Below are positions 24,801 through 35,060 of a DNA stretch of 64,000 nt, in pieces. The notes beneath the pieces were generated by a model that was given only the letters and a program-made list of their open reading frames with translations, was not told the DNA's origin and did no database searches. The stretch lies in NCBI GenBank assembly GCA_003344405.1, contig NOWV01000023.1, positions 310,001 through 374,000 on the forward strand. Reading direction: 5' to 3'. The stretch comes from Trichoplax sp. H2 (taxonomy: Eukaryota > Placozoa > Uniplacotomia > Trichoplacea). Position numbers and translations under genes: made by a program. Numbering within the stretch: the stretch's first letter is position 1; each line of letters begins with the position of its first letter.

Positions 24801-27800
24801 TCCATCCTATCGTTGAGGTAGCCATGTTTTTTTCCTACAAGATTTACCTTGGTATCGATGTAGTAATGCTTTGAGCAGCTTTTACTACGCTTATTGATGG
24901 GTTACATCCTATTGGTAAGGTAGCCATGTTTTTTTTTTATATACGGTATAACATCTACCTTGATATCGATGTGGCAATGGTCTGAGTAGCTTTTATCATG
25001 CTTACTGATGGGTTACATCGTATGCATGAGGTAGTTCTGTTTCTGGACAAGTTCTACCTAGACGCCATTGAGTTTTTTAAAAGCAGTTTTTGCCGACGAT
25101 GACGGATGAGTTCGATCTTCGATACGAGTAGAGTAGGTTATGGAAAACTCTTTTGCGACCTTACTCCATTACTATGTTGATTGAACGAGAGATTACTCGC
25201 GTTCCTATTTTCTTCTTCTTCTTCCTGTTATAAGAGAAGAATTGAGTTGATTTCTACCCTGGGATAACTGAATGGCCAATGCTTTTTCTCTCATTTCCTT
25301 GCGATCAACAAGAGTTAGGTTACGGAAAACTCTTTGCGACTTTACTCCATTACTATGTTGGTTGAACGAGAGATTACTTGCGTTTATGTTTTCTTCTTCT
25401 TCTTCCTGTTATAAGAGAAGAATTGAGTTGATTTCTACCCCGGGATAACTCAATGGCCAATGCTTTTCTCTCATTTCCTTGCGATCAACAAGAGTTCTTA
25501 CCAGTAGAGCTACAAGAGTACAAAACTTGGAGATAAAATTTAACTGAAAACACACTGTTTCGTCGACGCCGCATTACATTGGCTTTCTCAACAGACCTAT
25601 TTTCCCGGTAGTCCTTCCTAAACGTGTATTGCCCGGCGCTTCCAGTCTTGAGAATTGGGCACTCTCGATCTTGATGATACCCTGTTTAGTATCGATGGAT
25701 AGCATGGAAAAGGGCGAATATTTGTAATTTCAAGTTTGGAATGGTGTGCTGTACTGTATGTAGGCAAAAATTGGACGGCTAAGCATCTACGAACAGTCCG
25801 TAGTGTACAGTAGTTTTTGGTGATGTATCCATTTCTTCATAGCGATCTAATCGAGTACAATTTCGCAAATGCTAATCCATTTTGTTTGGTCCTTTTTATG
25901 CTAGTCCCTGTTGTCCGCAAATGCTAATCCACTTTGTTTGGTCCCTGTTGTTCCCAAATGCTAATCCATTCCACAGTTATGCTGTGACTGGCACAAAATG
26001 CCATTTTGAGCGGTCCTTGTTATAACTAGTCCCTGTTGTTCCCAAATGCTAATCCATTTTGTTTGGTCCTTGTTGTGCTAGTCCCTGTTGTTCCCAAATA
26101 CTAATCCATTCCACAGTTATGCTGTGACTGGCACAAAATGGCATTTTGTGCCGTCCTTGTTCTACTAGTCCCTGTTGTCAACAAATGCTAAGCCATTCTT
26201 TAGTTACGTTGTGACTGGCACAAAATGCCAATTTGTTTTCGTCCCTGTTGTAAAATGATGATATTTGCATTCTACGTTAAGCTCAATGTAGTAGGTTTCA
26301 GTAATCACGCTTTGAGTGGCACAACATGCCAATTTATTTTTGTCCCCATTGAAGGAGAATCGAGCAGGCTTCCGTAGATCTGCTTTGACTGGTAGAAAAT
26401 GCCTCTTTCTCAATATCCTTTGACTAGTCGCTATTTGTGCAATGATGGAGGATACCTTGCTAGCTTTGACTGGCATAAAATGCCTTTTTGTCTTGACGAA
26501 AGGGCGCTAGCGACAAGACCGTTGCTAATTGCATTCTATCCTTTGACTGGCACAAAATAGCTTTTTTTAACCTTGACGAAACAACACTAGCGACAAAACC
26601 ATCGCTACCTGATTTTACACGAAAGAACGCAGCCTAGAGTTGCTTTACCGATTTTAAATGGAGTCCATTGCCCATTCATTGAAATGGAGGACAAAATGAT
26701 TAACCAAACATCCCGCTTAATCAATGGGTTAATATCCCCCCGCCATGATCCGTTTCTTGACCGAGCAAAAATGGATACATAAAAAGGAATTATAAATACA
26801 GTACAATCAATAAAATGAAATAAGATTGCGGTTTAAGTTAGGGATTAGTAAAAGGAAGGGAAAGCCTCTTTATAGTCCCTGTTGGACCCATGGGATAGCC
26901 ATCGAGGGGCATTAGTTGAGAAAACTGCAGAGTAGAGTTGATGCTAGACATGGACAAGGTAGGGGGGGAAAAAAAGATAATAATTTCAAGCAACGACAGC
27001 AGTTTTGATCTAGAACTCCACCTAGTCCATTGGTAAAGTGAGGGTAAACCTATTGCATGGCTAAGTGATTGGCGACTTGTATTCTACTTGATTTGGTGGT
27101 TCATTTTGTTGCTAGAGATGCCTTTCCTTCATCCCTCTCCAACGCTATTCTATGATGGCGTTGGGGAAATAGTTAACGCTAAAGCTAACAAGACTAGAAG
27201 AAAAAACGAGCGGCGATTTTCTTCTGGTAATCCTTGGTTCAAAAATTCACATTGATGGAATTCATCTAAGCTTGTTTTACCCCCGGGGCTCTTGCTCCAT
27301 CCAACGTTAACCATGAGTGAATAAAAATGTCTTTTCAATCACTTTCAAATGATTGAAGAGAAATGGCCTTTTAGAACAGAATCAACGACTACTTGATAGG
27401 TTATTCGTTCGTCCTTGACTAAAAAATGTACATTGGTGGATTTGAGCTAGGCTTGTTTTATCCCCTCTTACCCCAACGTTAACCATGAGTGAATAAAAGA
27501 AATGGTAGTTTATTACCACAATCAATTACTACTTGATAGGTTATTCATTCATCCTTGACTACAACATGCACATTGGTGGATTTCAATTAGGCTTATTTTA
27601 CCTCCTCTTACTCCGTCAACGTGAACCAATCACTTTCAAATGATTGAAAAGAAATGGTCTTTTATTACAAGAATCAATGGCTACTCATAGGTTATTCGTT
27701 CATCCTTGACTAAAAAATGTACATTGGTGGATTTGAGCTAGGCCTGTTTTATCCCCTCTTACCCCAACGTTAACCGTGAGTGAATAAAAGAAATGGTAGT

Positions 27801-30800
27801 TTATTACAAGAATCAATTGCTACTTGATAGGTTATTTTTGTACCCTATAAGCACTTCTTGAACATGTTGAGCTCGTCGTAACCCTTAACTAAAAAATCCA
27901 CCACATTGGTGGCATTTCAACTAGGCTTATTTTACCCCCTCTTACTGCATCAAGGTGAACCACCAGTGAATAAAATGATTGAAAAGACATTTTATGACAA
28001 GAATCAATGACTACTCATAGGTTATTCGTTCAACCTGGACTAAAAAAATCCACATTTGAACTAGGCTTATTTTACCCCCTCTTACTGCATCAAGGTGAAC
28101 CATGAGTGAATAAAATGATTGAAAAGAAATGGTAGGACAAGAATCAATGACTACTCATAGGTTATTCGTTCAACCTGGACTAAAAAAAATCCACATTTGA
28201 ACTAGGCTTATTTTACCCCCTCTTACTGCATCAAGGTGAACCACCAGTGAATAAAATGATTGAAAAGAAATGGTAGGACAAGAATCAATGACTACTCATA
28301 GGTTATTCGTTCAACCTGGACTAAAAAAAATCCACATTTGAACTAGGCTTATTTTACCCCCTCTTACTGCATCAAGGTGAACCACCAATGAATAAAATGA
28401 AAAGAAATGACATTTTATTGGTGGCATTTCAACTAGGCTTATTTAACCCCCTCTTACTGCATCAAGGTGAACCATGAGTGAATTAAATGATTGAAAAGAA
28501 AGGCATTTTATTGGTGGCATTTCAACTAGGCTTATTTTACCCCCTCTTACTGCATCAAGGTGAACCACCAGTGAATAAAATGATTGAAAAGAAATGGTAG
28601 GACAAGAATCAATGACTACTCATAGGTTATTCGTTCAACCTGGACTCAAAAATCCATCACATTGGTGGCATTTCAACTAGGCTTATTTTACCCCTCTTAC
28701 TGCATCAAGGTGAACCATGAGTGAATTAAATGATTGAAAAGAAAGGCATTTTATTGGTGGCATTTCAACTAGGCTTATTTAACCCCCTCTTACTGCATCA
28801 AGGTGAACCATGAGTGAATTAAATGATTGAAAAGAAAGGCATTTTATTGGTGGCATTTCAACTAGGCTTATTTTACCCCCACTTACTGCATCAAGGTGAA
28901 CCACCAGTGAATAAAATGATTGAAAAGAAATGGTAGGACAAGAATCAATGACTACTCATAGGTGGCATTTCAACTAGGCTTATTTTACCCCCTCTTACTG
29001 CATCAAGGTGAACCACCAATGAATAAAATGAAAAGAAATGACATTTTATTAACAAGAATCAATGACTACTTAATAGGTTATTTTCTTATCCTATTAGCAC
29101 TTCTTTAACATGTTGAGCTCCTTTCTCTTTGAAGTGTGAACTNNNNNNNNNNNNNNNNNNNNATGGTAGGACAAGAATCAATGACTACTCATAGGTTATT
29201 CGTTCAACCTGGACTAAAAAAAATCCACATTTGAACTAGGCTTATTTTACCCCCTCTTACTGCATCAAGGTGAACCACCAGTGAATAAAATGATTGAAAA
29301 GAAATGGTAGGACAAGAATCAATGACTACTCATAGGTTATTCGTTCAACCTGGACTAAAAAAAATCCACATTTGAACTAGGCTTATTTTACCCCCTCTTA
29401 CTGCATCAAGGTGAACCACCAATGAATAAAATGAAAAGAAATGACATTTTATGACAAGAATCAATGACTACTTAATAGGTTATTTTCTTATCCTATTAGC
29501 ACTTCTTTAACATGTTGAGCTCCTTTCTCTTTGAAGTGTGAACTAGATGAGTTTTGAATGATTGTCATCAGTCAATCAATCCATCCATGACGCTAGCATA
29601 CAAAAGTCTTCTTGTTCAAGAAATTAAAATGGCCAAGTGTACAACAAAGAGGACAAAAAAGATTCAACAATGAAAAGCCAATGCTAAATTTCATCTTGAC
29701 AATGTAGTCAATCATCTCGCCTAAAAGGCAAAATACTCTTGCAATTTCCCTACCAATGTGGTGGCAGTCCATTGGAGTACAAAGTTTGTCGCGATATCCT
29801 TGATTCATTGCCCGTACAACAAACTCCTTTCCCTAGCACGTCGCTTAGGACGGCATTTCTTCTCCTTCTTCGGTTCGAGTAGAAAGTTATCCTTGATTGA
29901 ATCAAGGATATTCAGGGGGCCATTGCCCATACAACAAGCTCCTTTCCCTAGCATGTCGCTTAGGACGGCATTTCTTCTCCTTCTTCGGTTCGAGTAGAAA
30001 GTTTGCCTTGATTGAATCAAGGATATTCAGGGGGCCATTGCCCATACAACAAGCTCCTTTCCTTAGGACGTCGCTTAGGACGGCATTTCTTCTCCTTCTT
30101 CGGTTCGAGTAGAAAGTTTGCCTTGATTGAATCAAGGATATCCAGGGGGCCATTGCCCATACAACAAGCTCCTTTCCTTAGCACGTCGCTTAGGACGGCA
30201 TTTCTTCTCCTTCTTCGGAGAAAGTTTGCCTCGATATCCTTAATTCAATCATGGCGATAACGGGGCCATTGCCCATACAACAAGCTCATTTTCCCTAGCA
30301 TGTCTCTTAGGACGGCATTTCTTCTTTCCTCGTTCTTGTCAACAAGAGGGTCCCCCCAGAAAAAAAGAGATAGACAGTACGCGTACTTGATCCTATTGCA
30401 TGGAATCAAGGAAAAAAAAAAAAAAGTTGCCAGTCGCTTATAAACGCGTTCTCTTCCTTTTTCCCCCCCCCCCCCATATGAAAAAAATGGCGGAGAAAAA
30501 AAATCAAAAAGAACGACCAACGTATCGATGTTATCCATCGCCACTCTTGGTCATCCAATGAAGGAAAGAAAGCAATCCATCATCTGCTTAGCCAACTGCC
30601 GAGTCAGTAATAATCTTTTCATCATGCTAGAAAAGAGTGTTCTTAAAATACAGAGGGCAACTCGTCTTGGATCATTGGTTGCAGGCGCAAAAAGAAAAGG
30701 CTAGTCTACGCTTTTGCCACAAAAAGATGATATGCAGTACTGTATACCTTGCAAAGTATTTTCACCGACAGCAGCATATAGGGCCCTCGATGAAACTCTT

Positions 30801-33800
30801 GTCGTGATGGAAACAACACCAATTGAAATTGAAATAGTTGACCACTAACTGAACCTATTGGCGTAATGGAGTCGCAATGCTAGCACAGTCAAGACCGTAG
30901 TCATTTTGCTGGGGTTAAAGTCTACAAGATAAATCTCCTTGCTTGCAGAGTACCGTCATGGATGGATCGCATCATTGATGATTGCTGTATCTTACTGATT
31001 CAAGACAACAATTTCAATTTCTTGTCTTTCCAAAGTGAAAACCCAGTGTAGTACAATCGCCATTTCCCCCCTGCATTGCAAATGCTGTCCATGATGGAAC
31101 AGCAAGCAATAAAAGATGAAAGTGCTTACGAAATTAAGCCAATAAAGCATTTGAATGAAGTAGTGTTGACTAAAGTAATTTACTTTGTGTTCTCCAATTG
31201 GATAAGTACTACAGAATGGTAGAGTAGTCATCCATGAAGAGATCATTTTGTTCTTCCTACAAGGTAAACCGCTAATGAATTGATCTCCTTTCTGATATCG
31301 ATTGATGAATGGAGAATACCCGACAGCATCTCTCTCCCGTATTTCCAACAAGTACGTCAAGAAGAACATTTAAAGAAGTAGCGAAAATGAGAGCCAAGTT
31401 TGAATGATTGCGTTATACAAGTAGAAATGCAAAGGTTGTCATACAACTTGTACAATAAAAAGAGTTGTTGTTGAAAGAATTGAAAATCTTTTTCAGCATA
31501 CTGTAGTGGAGTGATTCAAGGCGCAATGGACGATTTATTTTACCTCCTCCATTCCATTGCTATGTTCAAAAGTGTTGTCCATTGATTCATCAGTTAACAA
31601 TCTAGCAAACATTGCCTTTTACCAAGAGAAAACTATCATTTCTCGCCCTATTTCCATGCTGTTATTGCAGCCTAGGGTATCTAGTTTAGCGTTTCCCTCA
31701 TGGAAAAAAGGTCGACAAACTACGTATCAACGTTGTGCTTTCATCAACAACGACTACAACAAGATTGAAGGTTTCGTCCAGTGGAGAAGATTGCTAAAAC
31801 AACGTATGTAATTTGTAGTTGATGAGTGGACAAGGTCGTCAAATCACGTATCAACGTTGTGCTTTGATGAATGGAGAATATTGTAAAACTCGCAAGTTGT
31901 GCTTGAAAGAGTAGAGAAGGTAGTCCAAGCACTTATCGAAATTGTACTTTAATTTATCAATGGAGAGAATGTGGTAAAAACAACCATTGCCATTGGTGGT
32001 TGAAGAAGAGGGAAAGAGAGTAAAACTACGTCTGTCAGTTATGCTTGAATGAATTCACAATGTTGTCAAGCAAAGAATGCAATTGATTTATCCTACAACG
32101 AGTCTCTAATAGAGCAAAAAACCCTATTGGATTTTGCTAACAGAAAATAGCAGCAGGATGGGCAAATGATGGCTTGTCTTGTTCTTCCTTGAAAAGCTAT
32201 TCTGAAGGCATACTGCAGCCATAATGTCTGGCGTATCGAGTTGATGGTAGAATGGATGTAGTTTTTAAAAAAACCACATCCATTTTACCCACAAAAAATG
32301 CCAATTACATGATCAAAGAAGCGATGGGGAATTGCATGTTAAAAGAACACATGGGAATTGCATGTTGAAAGGACAAATGGGAATTGCATGTTGAAAGGAC
32401 AAATGAGAATTGCATGTTGAAAGGACAAATGGGAATTGCATGTTGTTCTTGCTACGTCTGTGTGTATGTGATGTTAGCTTGAAGAATTTAGTGGAGAATG
32501 GAGCAAAAGCATTTTGCTTAATAGAAAATAGCCGACACGATTGGTGCTCATTTTATACAGTATACTGCTATTGCGGCACGCTATAGTCGCCATATTGGTG
32601 GAGAGGACTTGTTGTAATTCGTTTATTGTAATGATTCTTCTTTAGGGGTTAGAATCATCATTGAAGAAGCGGGTGGTCATTATGGATTAGGTTGGAAAGC
32701 GAAAGAAATGAAGGTTGTTAACTGCCTTGGTTCTGTCGTCGATCAAGGAAGGAAAATTTTGTACATTCCATGTACAAAATGTTGCAAGTGGATGATGAAT
32801 CAAAAAGGGGGGAAAAAAATAAAGGCAAGGAAAAGAAGAATAGCCTTACCTGATCCATAATTTCTTCATCTACTTCAATTTCTGGCTCTGCCCAATCGAC
32901 AGCAATTTTATGCCCCCATAATTCCACGTTGTTGTTATTCATCAATTTCCTTCTAGCCATTGCAGCCGCTCGATGATTAGTATACTCTACAAAAGCAAAG
33001 CCGCGATTTTTGGTCTTGTCACTAGCCGATGGGTAAACAATGACATCGACGACATGTTCGGTAATTTTGGCCATTTCACTGCGAATTTCTTCTCGCTTAA
33101 TCGTCTTGGGTATACCACCAATAAATAAACGACAATTATCCACCGACGAGCAGACGCCAATCATTCTACCTTGGCGTATTTCATAATTATTCAATTGCTT
33201 GATACACTGGCGAGCTGCACTTTTACTTTGGTAGACGACAAAAGCATAGCCACGATTATTGCCGGAGAAATCCATCATGAGGCGAACTTCATAGATTGGG
33301 CCGATTTTTTCAAAGACTGGCACTAATTCATCTTCGAATAAATCGCGAGGGATTTTACCAATAAATACTTCACAGCCACGAGGTGGTGGCAACTCGTTCC
33401 AATCGGGTGGTGGACCAAATCGACGTTGGCCATTGGATTGGCTGAGTGGAAAAGCAGTGCGTTGAACTAGTTCTCGTAAAGCATTTTCTTTCTTGGTGCC
33501 AACGACACTATCAGGAAGTTGAATTTGTCCATCTTGCTTGCTAGCTAACTCTTGCTTTTCCTCTCCATCGTTGTTGTCTTGCTTGTCATCATCGTCTTGA
33601 TTTACACTAGTAGCTACACTAGGGTTGTTCTCCTCCTCCTCCTCCTCCTTCTTCTTCTTGTTGGTGGTTGCATTACTTTCAACGCTTGTTGTTGTCGTTG
33701 TACTAGTAGTAGCAACAACACTCGTTGTATTTTCCACTCTTGCAGCAGCATCATCGCCATTGCTACTCCTAGGAGTGCTGGTGGTAGTAGCAGCGCTACA

Positions 33801-33833
33801 ACTTTTCTGACATGGATCGGTTACTGAAGGCAT
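18867..33833 (-). CDS. A1CF/RBM47: A1CF/RBM46/RBM47-family RNA-binding protein, 7 exons
   Basis: Three-RRM plus double-stranded-RNA-binding-domain protein of the family that in vertebrates partners APOBEC1 editing and regulates mRNAs; nuclear/cytoplasmic. Exons in transcript order: 33833-32850, 22850-22682, 22343-22127, 21984-21810, 21413-21315, 21238-21121, 19075-18867; 1971 nt, 656 aa (human paralogues ~590). Residues 1-117 are low complexity (Thr/Ser, then [12 protein letters not shown], then Asp/Asn). [20 protein letters not shown] (119-138) is the conserved lead-in; RRM1 155-230 ([18 protein letters not shown]), RRM2 235-315 ([18 protein letters not shown]), [11 protein letters not shown] linker, RRM3 from 329 ([29 protein letters not shown]). 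An RGRGRGR tract lies in exon 4, and exons 5-6 (516-587) encode the dsRBD beginning [18 protein letters not shown]. An in-frame upstream ATG at 33935 is possible, but 33833 gives a cleaner start. Which vertebrate paralogue it matches cannot be said; it may be a single ancestor-like gene. Confidence 0.93.
19076..21120 (-). other. Last intron of the A1CF-like gene (2 kb)
   Basis: Donor GTATGT at 21120, acceptor TTTTTCAG at 19078. No nested exon was recognised. A small inverted repeat (CTTCACACAT at 19893-19902, ATGTGTGAAG at 19914-19923) is the only structured element noticed. Confidence 0.7.
23079..23171 (+). other. Isolated exon-like segment, plus strand
   Basis: A 30-codon open frame reading [18 protein letters not shown] and then [12 protein letters not shown], with a possible acceptor CGTCTTAG at 23098 and a good donor GTAAGG at 23161. 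It is more GC-rich than its surroundings and protein-like, but no partner exon or family was recognised. It may be a stray exon of an unannotated antisense gene, a pseudogene fragment, or chance. Confidence 0.2.
24626..24657. repeat. Perfect inverted repeat, 14-bp arms
   Basis: CATGGACTTTATAG (24626-24639), spacer GTAT, CTATAAAGTCCATG (24644-24657). The arms are exact reverse complements, giving a compact hairpin or cruciform-capable palindrome inside the long intron. Confidence 0.9.
24715..25075. repeat. Diverged tandem repeat, ~105-bp unit, 3-4 copies
   Basis: A block running TTTTTTCCTACAA, CTACCTTG, ATCGATGT, AGCTTTTA, GATGGGTTACATCCTAT, GGTAGCCATG recurs from about 24720, 24828 and 24930 with a degraded last copy. 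Intronic, non-coding. Confidence 0.75.
25137..25497. repeat. Tandem duplication, ~182-bp unit, two copies
   Basis: The segment starting GGTTATGGAAAACTCTTTTG at 25137 recurs at 25318 as GGTTACGGAAAACTCTTTG. The copies share TTGAACGAGAGATTACT, a TTC run, TGTTATAAGAGAAGAATTGA and GCGATCAACAAGAGTT and differ at only a few sites, so the duplication is recent. Confidence 0.9.
25860..26610. repeat. Complex tandem array of AAATGCTAATCCA / GACTGGCACAAAATG units
   Basis: Two alternating short blocks: AAATGCTAATCCATT at about 25867, 25917, 25954, 26043, 26094 and 26179, and GACTGGCACAAAATGCC-type blocks at about 25987, 26127, 26213, 26315, 26387, 26467 and 26549, separated by variants of GGTCCCTGTTGT. 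Copies diverge toward 26600. Intronic; the open frame at 26204-26476 (-) is a shadow. Confidence 0.85.
26611..27179. other. Non-repetitive stretch between two arrays
   Basis: Intronic DNA with no tandem structure or coding signal noticed, apart from short homopolymers. Confidence 0.4.
27180..29544. repeat. Large minisatellite array with ~141-bp and ~92-bp units
   Basis: The landmark CTTACTGCATCAAGGTGAAC occurs at about 27941, 28081, 28222, 28363, 28453, 28546, 28696, 28788, 28882, 28993 and again right of the gap. Spacings are about 140, 141, 141, 90, 93, 150, 92, 94 and 111, so long units (with GGACAAGAATCAATGACTAC and GTTCAACCTGGAC) alternate with short units lacking that segment. More diverged copies extend left to about 27180. 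The right end is marked by a non-repeated block, AACATGTTGAGCTCC. Interrupted by 20 N at 29143. Intronic, no coding. Confidence 0.92.
29143..29162. other. Assembly gap (20 N)
   Basis: Twenty consecutive N. The ~90 bases left of the gap (ending CTCTTTGAAGTGTGAACT) are repeated almost exactly at 29453-29544, so both contig ends terminate in the same repeat. The true distance is unknown; a fixed run of 20 N is a scaffolding placeholder. Confidence 0.98.
29795..30320. repeat. Tandem repeat, 115-bp unit, ~4.5 copies, with 17-bp palindrome
   Basis: CCATTGCCC followed by ATACAACAAGCTCCTTTCC recurs at about 29805, 29920, 30035, 30150 and 30265, a strict 115-base period. Each unit contains GTCGCTTAGGACGGCATTTC. 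Copies 1-3 contain the palindrome CCTTGATTGAATCAAGG (29891-29907, 30006-30022, 30121-30137). Open frames on both strands across the array are shadows: 115 is not a multiple of 3, so frames shift between units. Confidence 0.93.
30321..32319. other. Intronic stretch, no feature beyond homopolymers
   Basis: Contains an A run near 30412 and a C run of 13 near 30463. A diverged motif AAACTACGTATCAACGTTGTGCTTT recurs at about 31722 and 31838 as short fragments. Open frames such as 30992-31369 (-) show no known motif or supporting splice sites. Confidence 0.4.
32320..32447. repeat. Short tandem repeat, ~26-bp unit, five copies
   Basis: GGGAATTGCATGTTGAAAGG followed by ACAAAT recurs from about 32325, 32352, 32379, 32405 and 32432. 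The first two copies are variants (AAAAGAACACAT in place of GAAAGGACAAAT). There are no spacers of independent sequence, so it is a plain minisatellite. Confidence 0.9.
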
Positions 33834-34764
33834 TGACGACAGTTTTGCCGAAGCTAGTCCACACACTCTATTGCTTAATAAAAACAGGATTAGCTCTCTT
33901 TCTCTCTTATTCAAGCGTAGACAACATGTCCTCATTAGGCAATCAGTTAATTATACTGCAGCATACTCATTAAAATGGATAGGAGTCAATCAATTATTAT
34001 TGCCCCCCCCCCCCAAAAAAAAGGATAAACTCAACCAATCTCTCTCTCGCTTACCTTTGCTTGTTGTACAGGAAAATTGCGATACTTGTCGATGGTAAGA
34101 TCAGCCAAAGCAATCTCTTCTCCACTAGATCACCAAGCTTGTATGCAAAAAAAGATCAAGTTAATTAATCAAGCCGAGCAATAATAAGGTTGATCAAGCG
34201 GTTAATGAAGCTTGCACAAAATGGCTACAAACAAACACGATGATCAAATCGAGCGCTTGCTTGTCTTGGATACCGCCTAGCGATAGCAAGGATAAAACTT
34301 CTTCAACACCCTATATACTCAACCAACTTGCCTATAGCAATACTAGATCGACTAGTCCTAGTCTATTACTCTTTCCAATCGTCTAAATCGCAATGGACTA
34401 AAACTTCCAACTGCTTATTTGCCTTTCTATGCTGGAGATTGGCATACTGTGGCTTTTCTTCTTGCTCACCTTGATGGCAGTTTGAATGCGATTTGCTACT
34501 AGACGTTAAAGTGGATTTTAGCTATCTTGTGTATCAAGTAGGTGTACGTGAGACTGGCTAATGTATGAAAATGGATGGAATTACCTGAATTTGGCTTGAT
34601 TGCACTCCAGTCAACAAGGGAAACATTGCCCGACTCTTAGTGTTATCCTACTATTGTACACTATTGAAAGGAACATACTACTATCCGTACGATTGCAGCA
34701 CGGTACGGTACGGTACGGTACACTCTGCAACCTCATTTGCATAAACGGACTCGAACGTCAACGC
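33834..34764. promoter_or_regulatory. Upstream flank of the A1CF-like gene
   Basis: Probable promoter/5' UTR region by position. Contains a C run followed by an A run near 34003-34022 and a four-fold GGTAC iteration near 34700. No recognised promoter element, and no coding exon seen on either strand. Confidence 0.35.
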
Positions 34765-35060
34765 AGTGGACAGACACTCCATGGTATCGTTCTCTTGCTA
34801 CTACGTCAGCGCTTCTTCAACTGACGCTTGTCAATGCCTCATACACCAGCATGTCAATCGTCTCTTTGGTCAGACACTCCATGGTATCGTTCTCTTGCTA
34901 CTACGTCAGCGCATCCACTGACGCTTGTCATGCCTCATACACAAGCGTGTCAATCGTCTCTTTGGTCAGACACTCCATGGTATTGTTCTCTTGCTACTAC
35001 GTCAGCGCATCCACTGACGCTTGTCATGCCTCATACACAAGCGTGTCAATCGTCTCCTAG
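34765..35060. repeat. Tandem repeat, ~98-bp unit, three copies
   Basis: GACACTCCATGGTATCGTTC followed by TCTTGCTACTACGTCAGCGC recurs at about 34773, 34873 and 34970. Each unit also has GACGCTTGTCA and CATGCCTCATACAC. The open frames at 34737-35139 (+) have repeating peptides generated by the DNA repeat, with no gene context. Confidence 0.92.

Larger units (their letters stand above)
22851..32849 (-). other. First intron of the A1CF-like gene, 10 kb, repeat-filled
   Basis: Splits RRM2 from RRM3: donor GTAAGG directly below 32850, acceptor TTCTCTTTAG directly above 22850. It is about 10.0 kb, far longer than any other intron here, and contains at least six distinct tandem-repeat families between 24715 and 32447 plus an assembly gap. 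The exon junction (...EEIMDQ / VKIVYVRN...) matches the family exactly, so the intron assignment is firm. A short exon-like segment on the opposite strand is at 23079-23171. Confidence 0.9.

Noticed and set aside
29758-30260. Overlapping open frames on both strands with repeating peptides
   Set aside because: They are generated by the 115-bp DNA repeat; the period is not a multiple of three and both strands are open, so no protein is supported.
32320-32447. CRISPR-like regularly spaced repeat
   Set aside because: Units are head-to-tail with no distinct spacers, in an animal intron; a plain minisatellite.
33552-33827. Hydrophobic open frames on the plus strand (Leu/Val/Ser runs)
   Set aside because: Antisense shadows of the trinucleotide-rich Thr/Asn/Glu region of the A1CF-like first exon.
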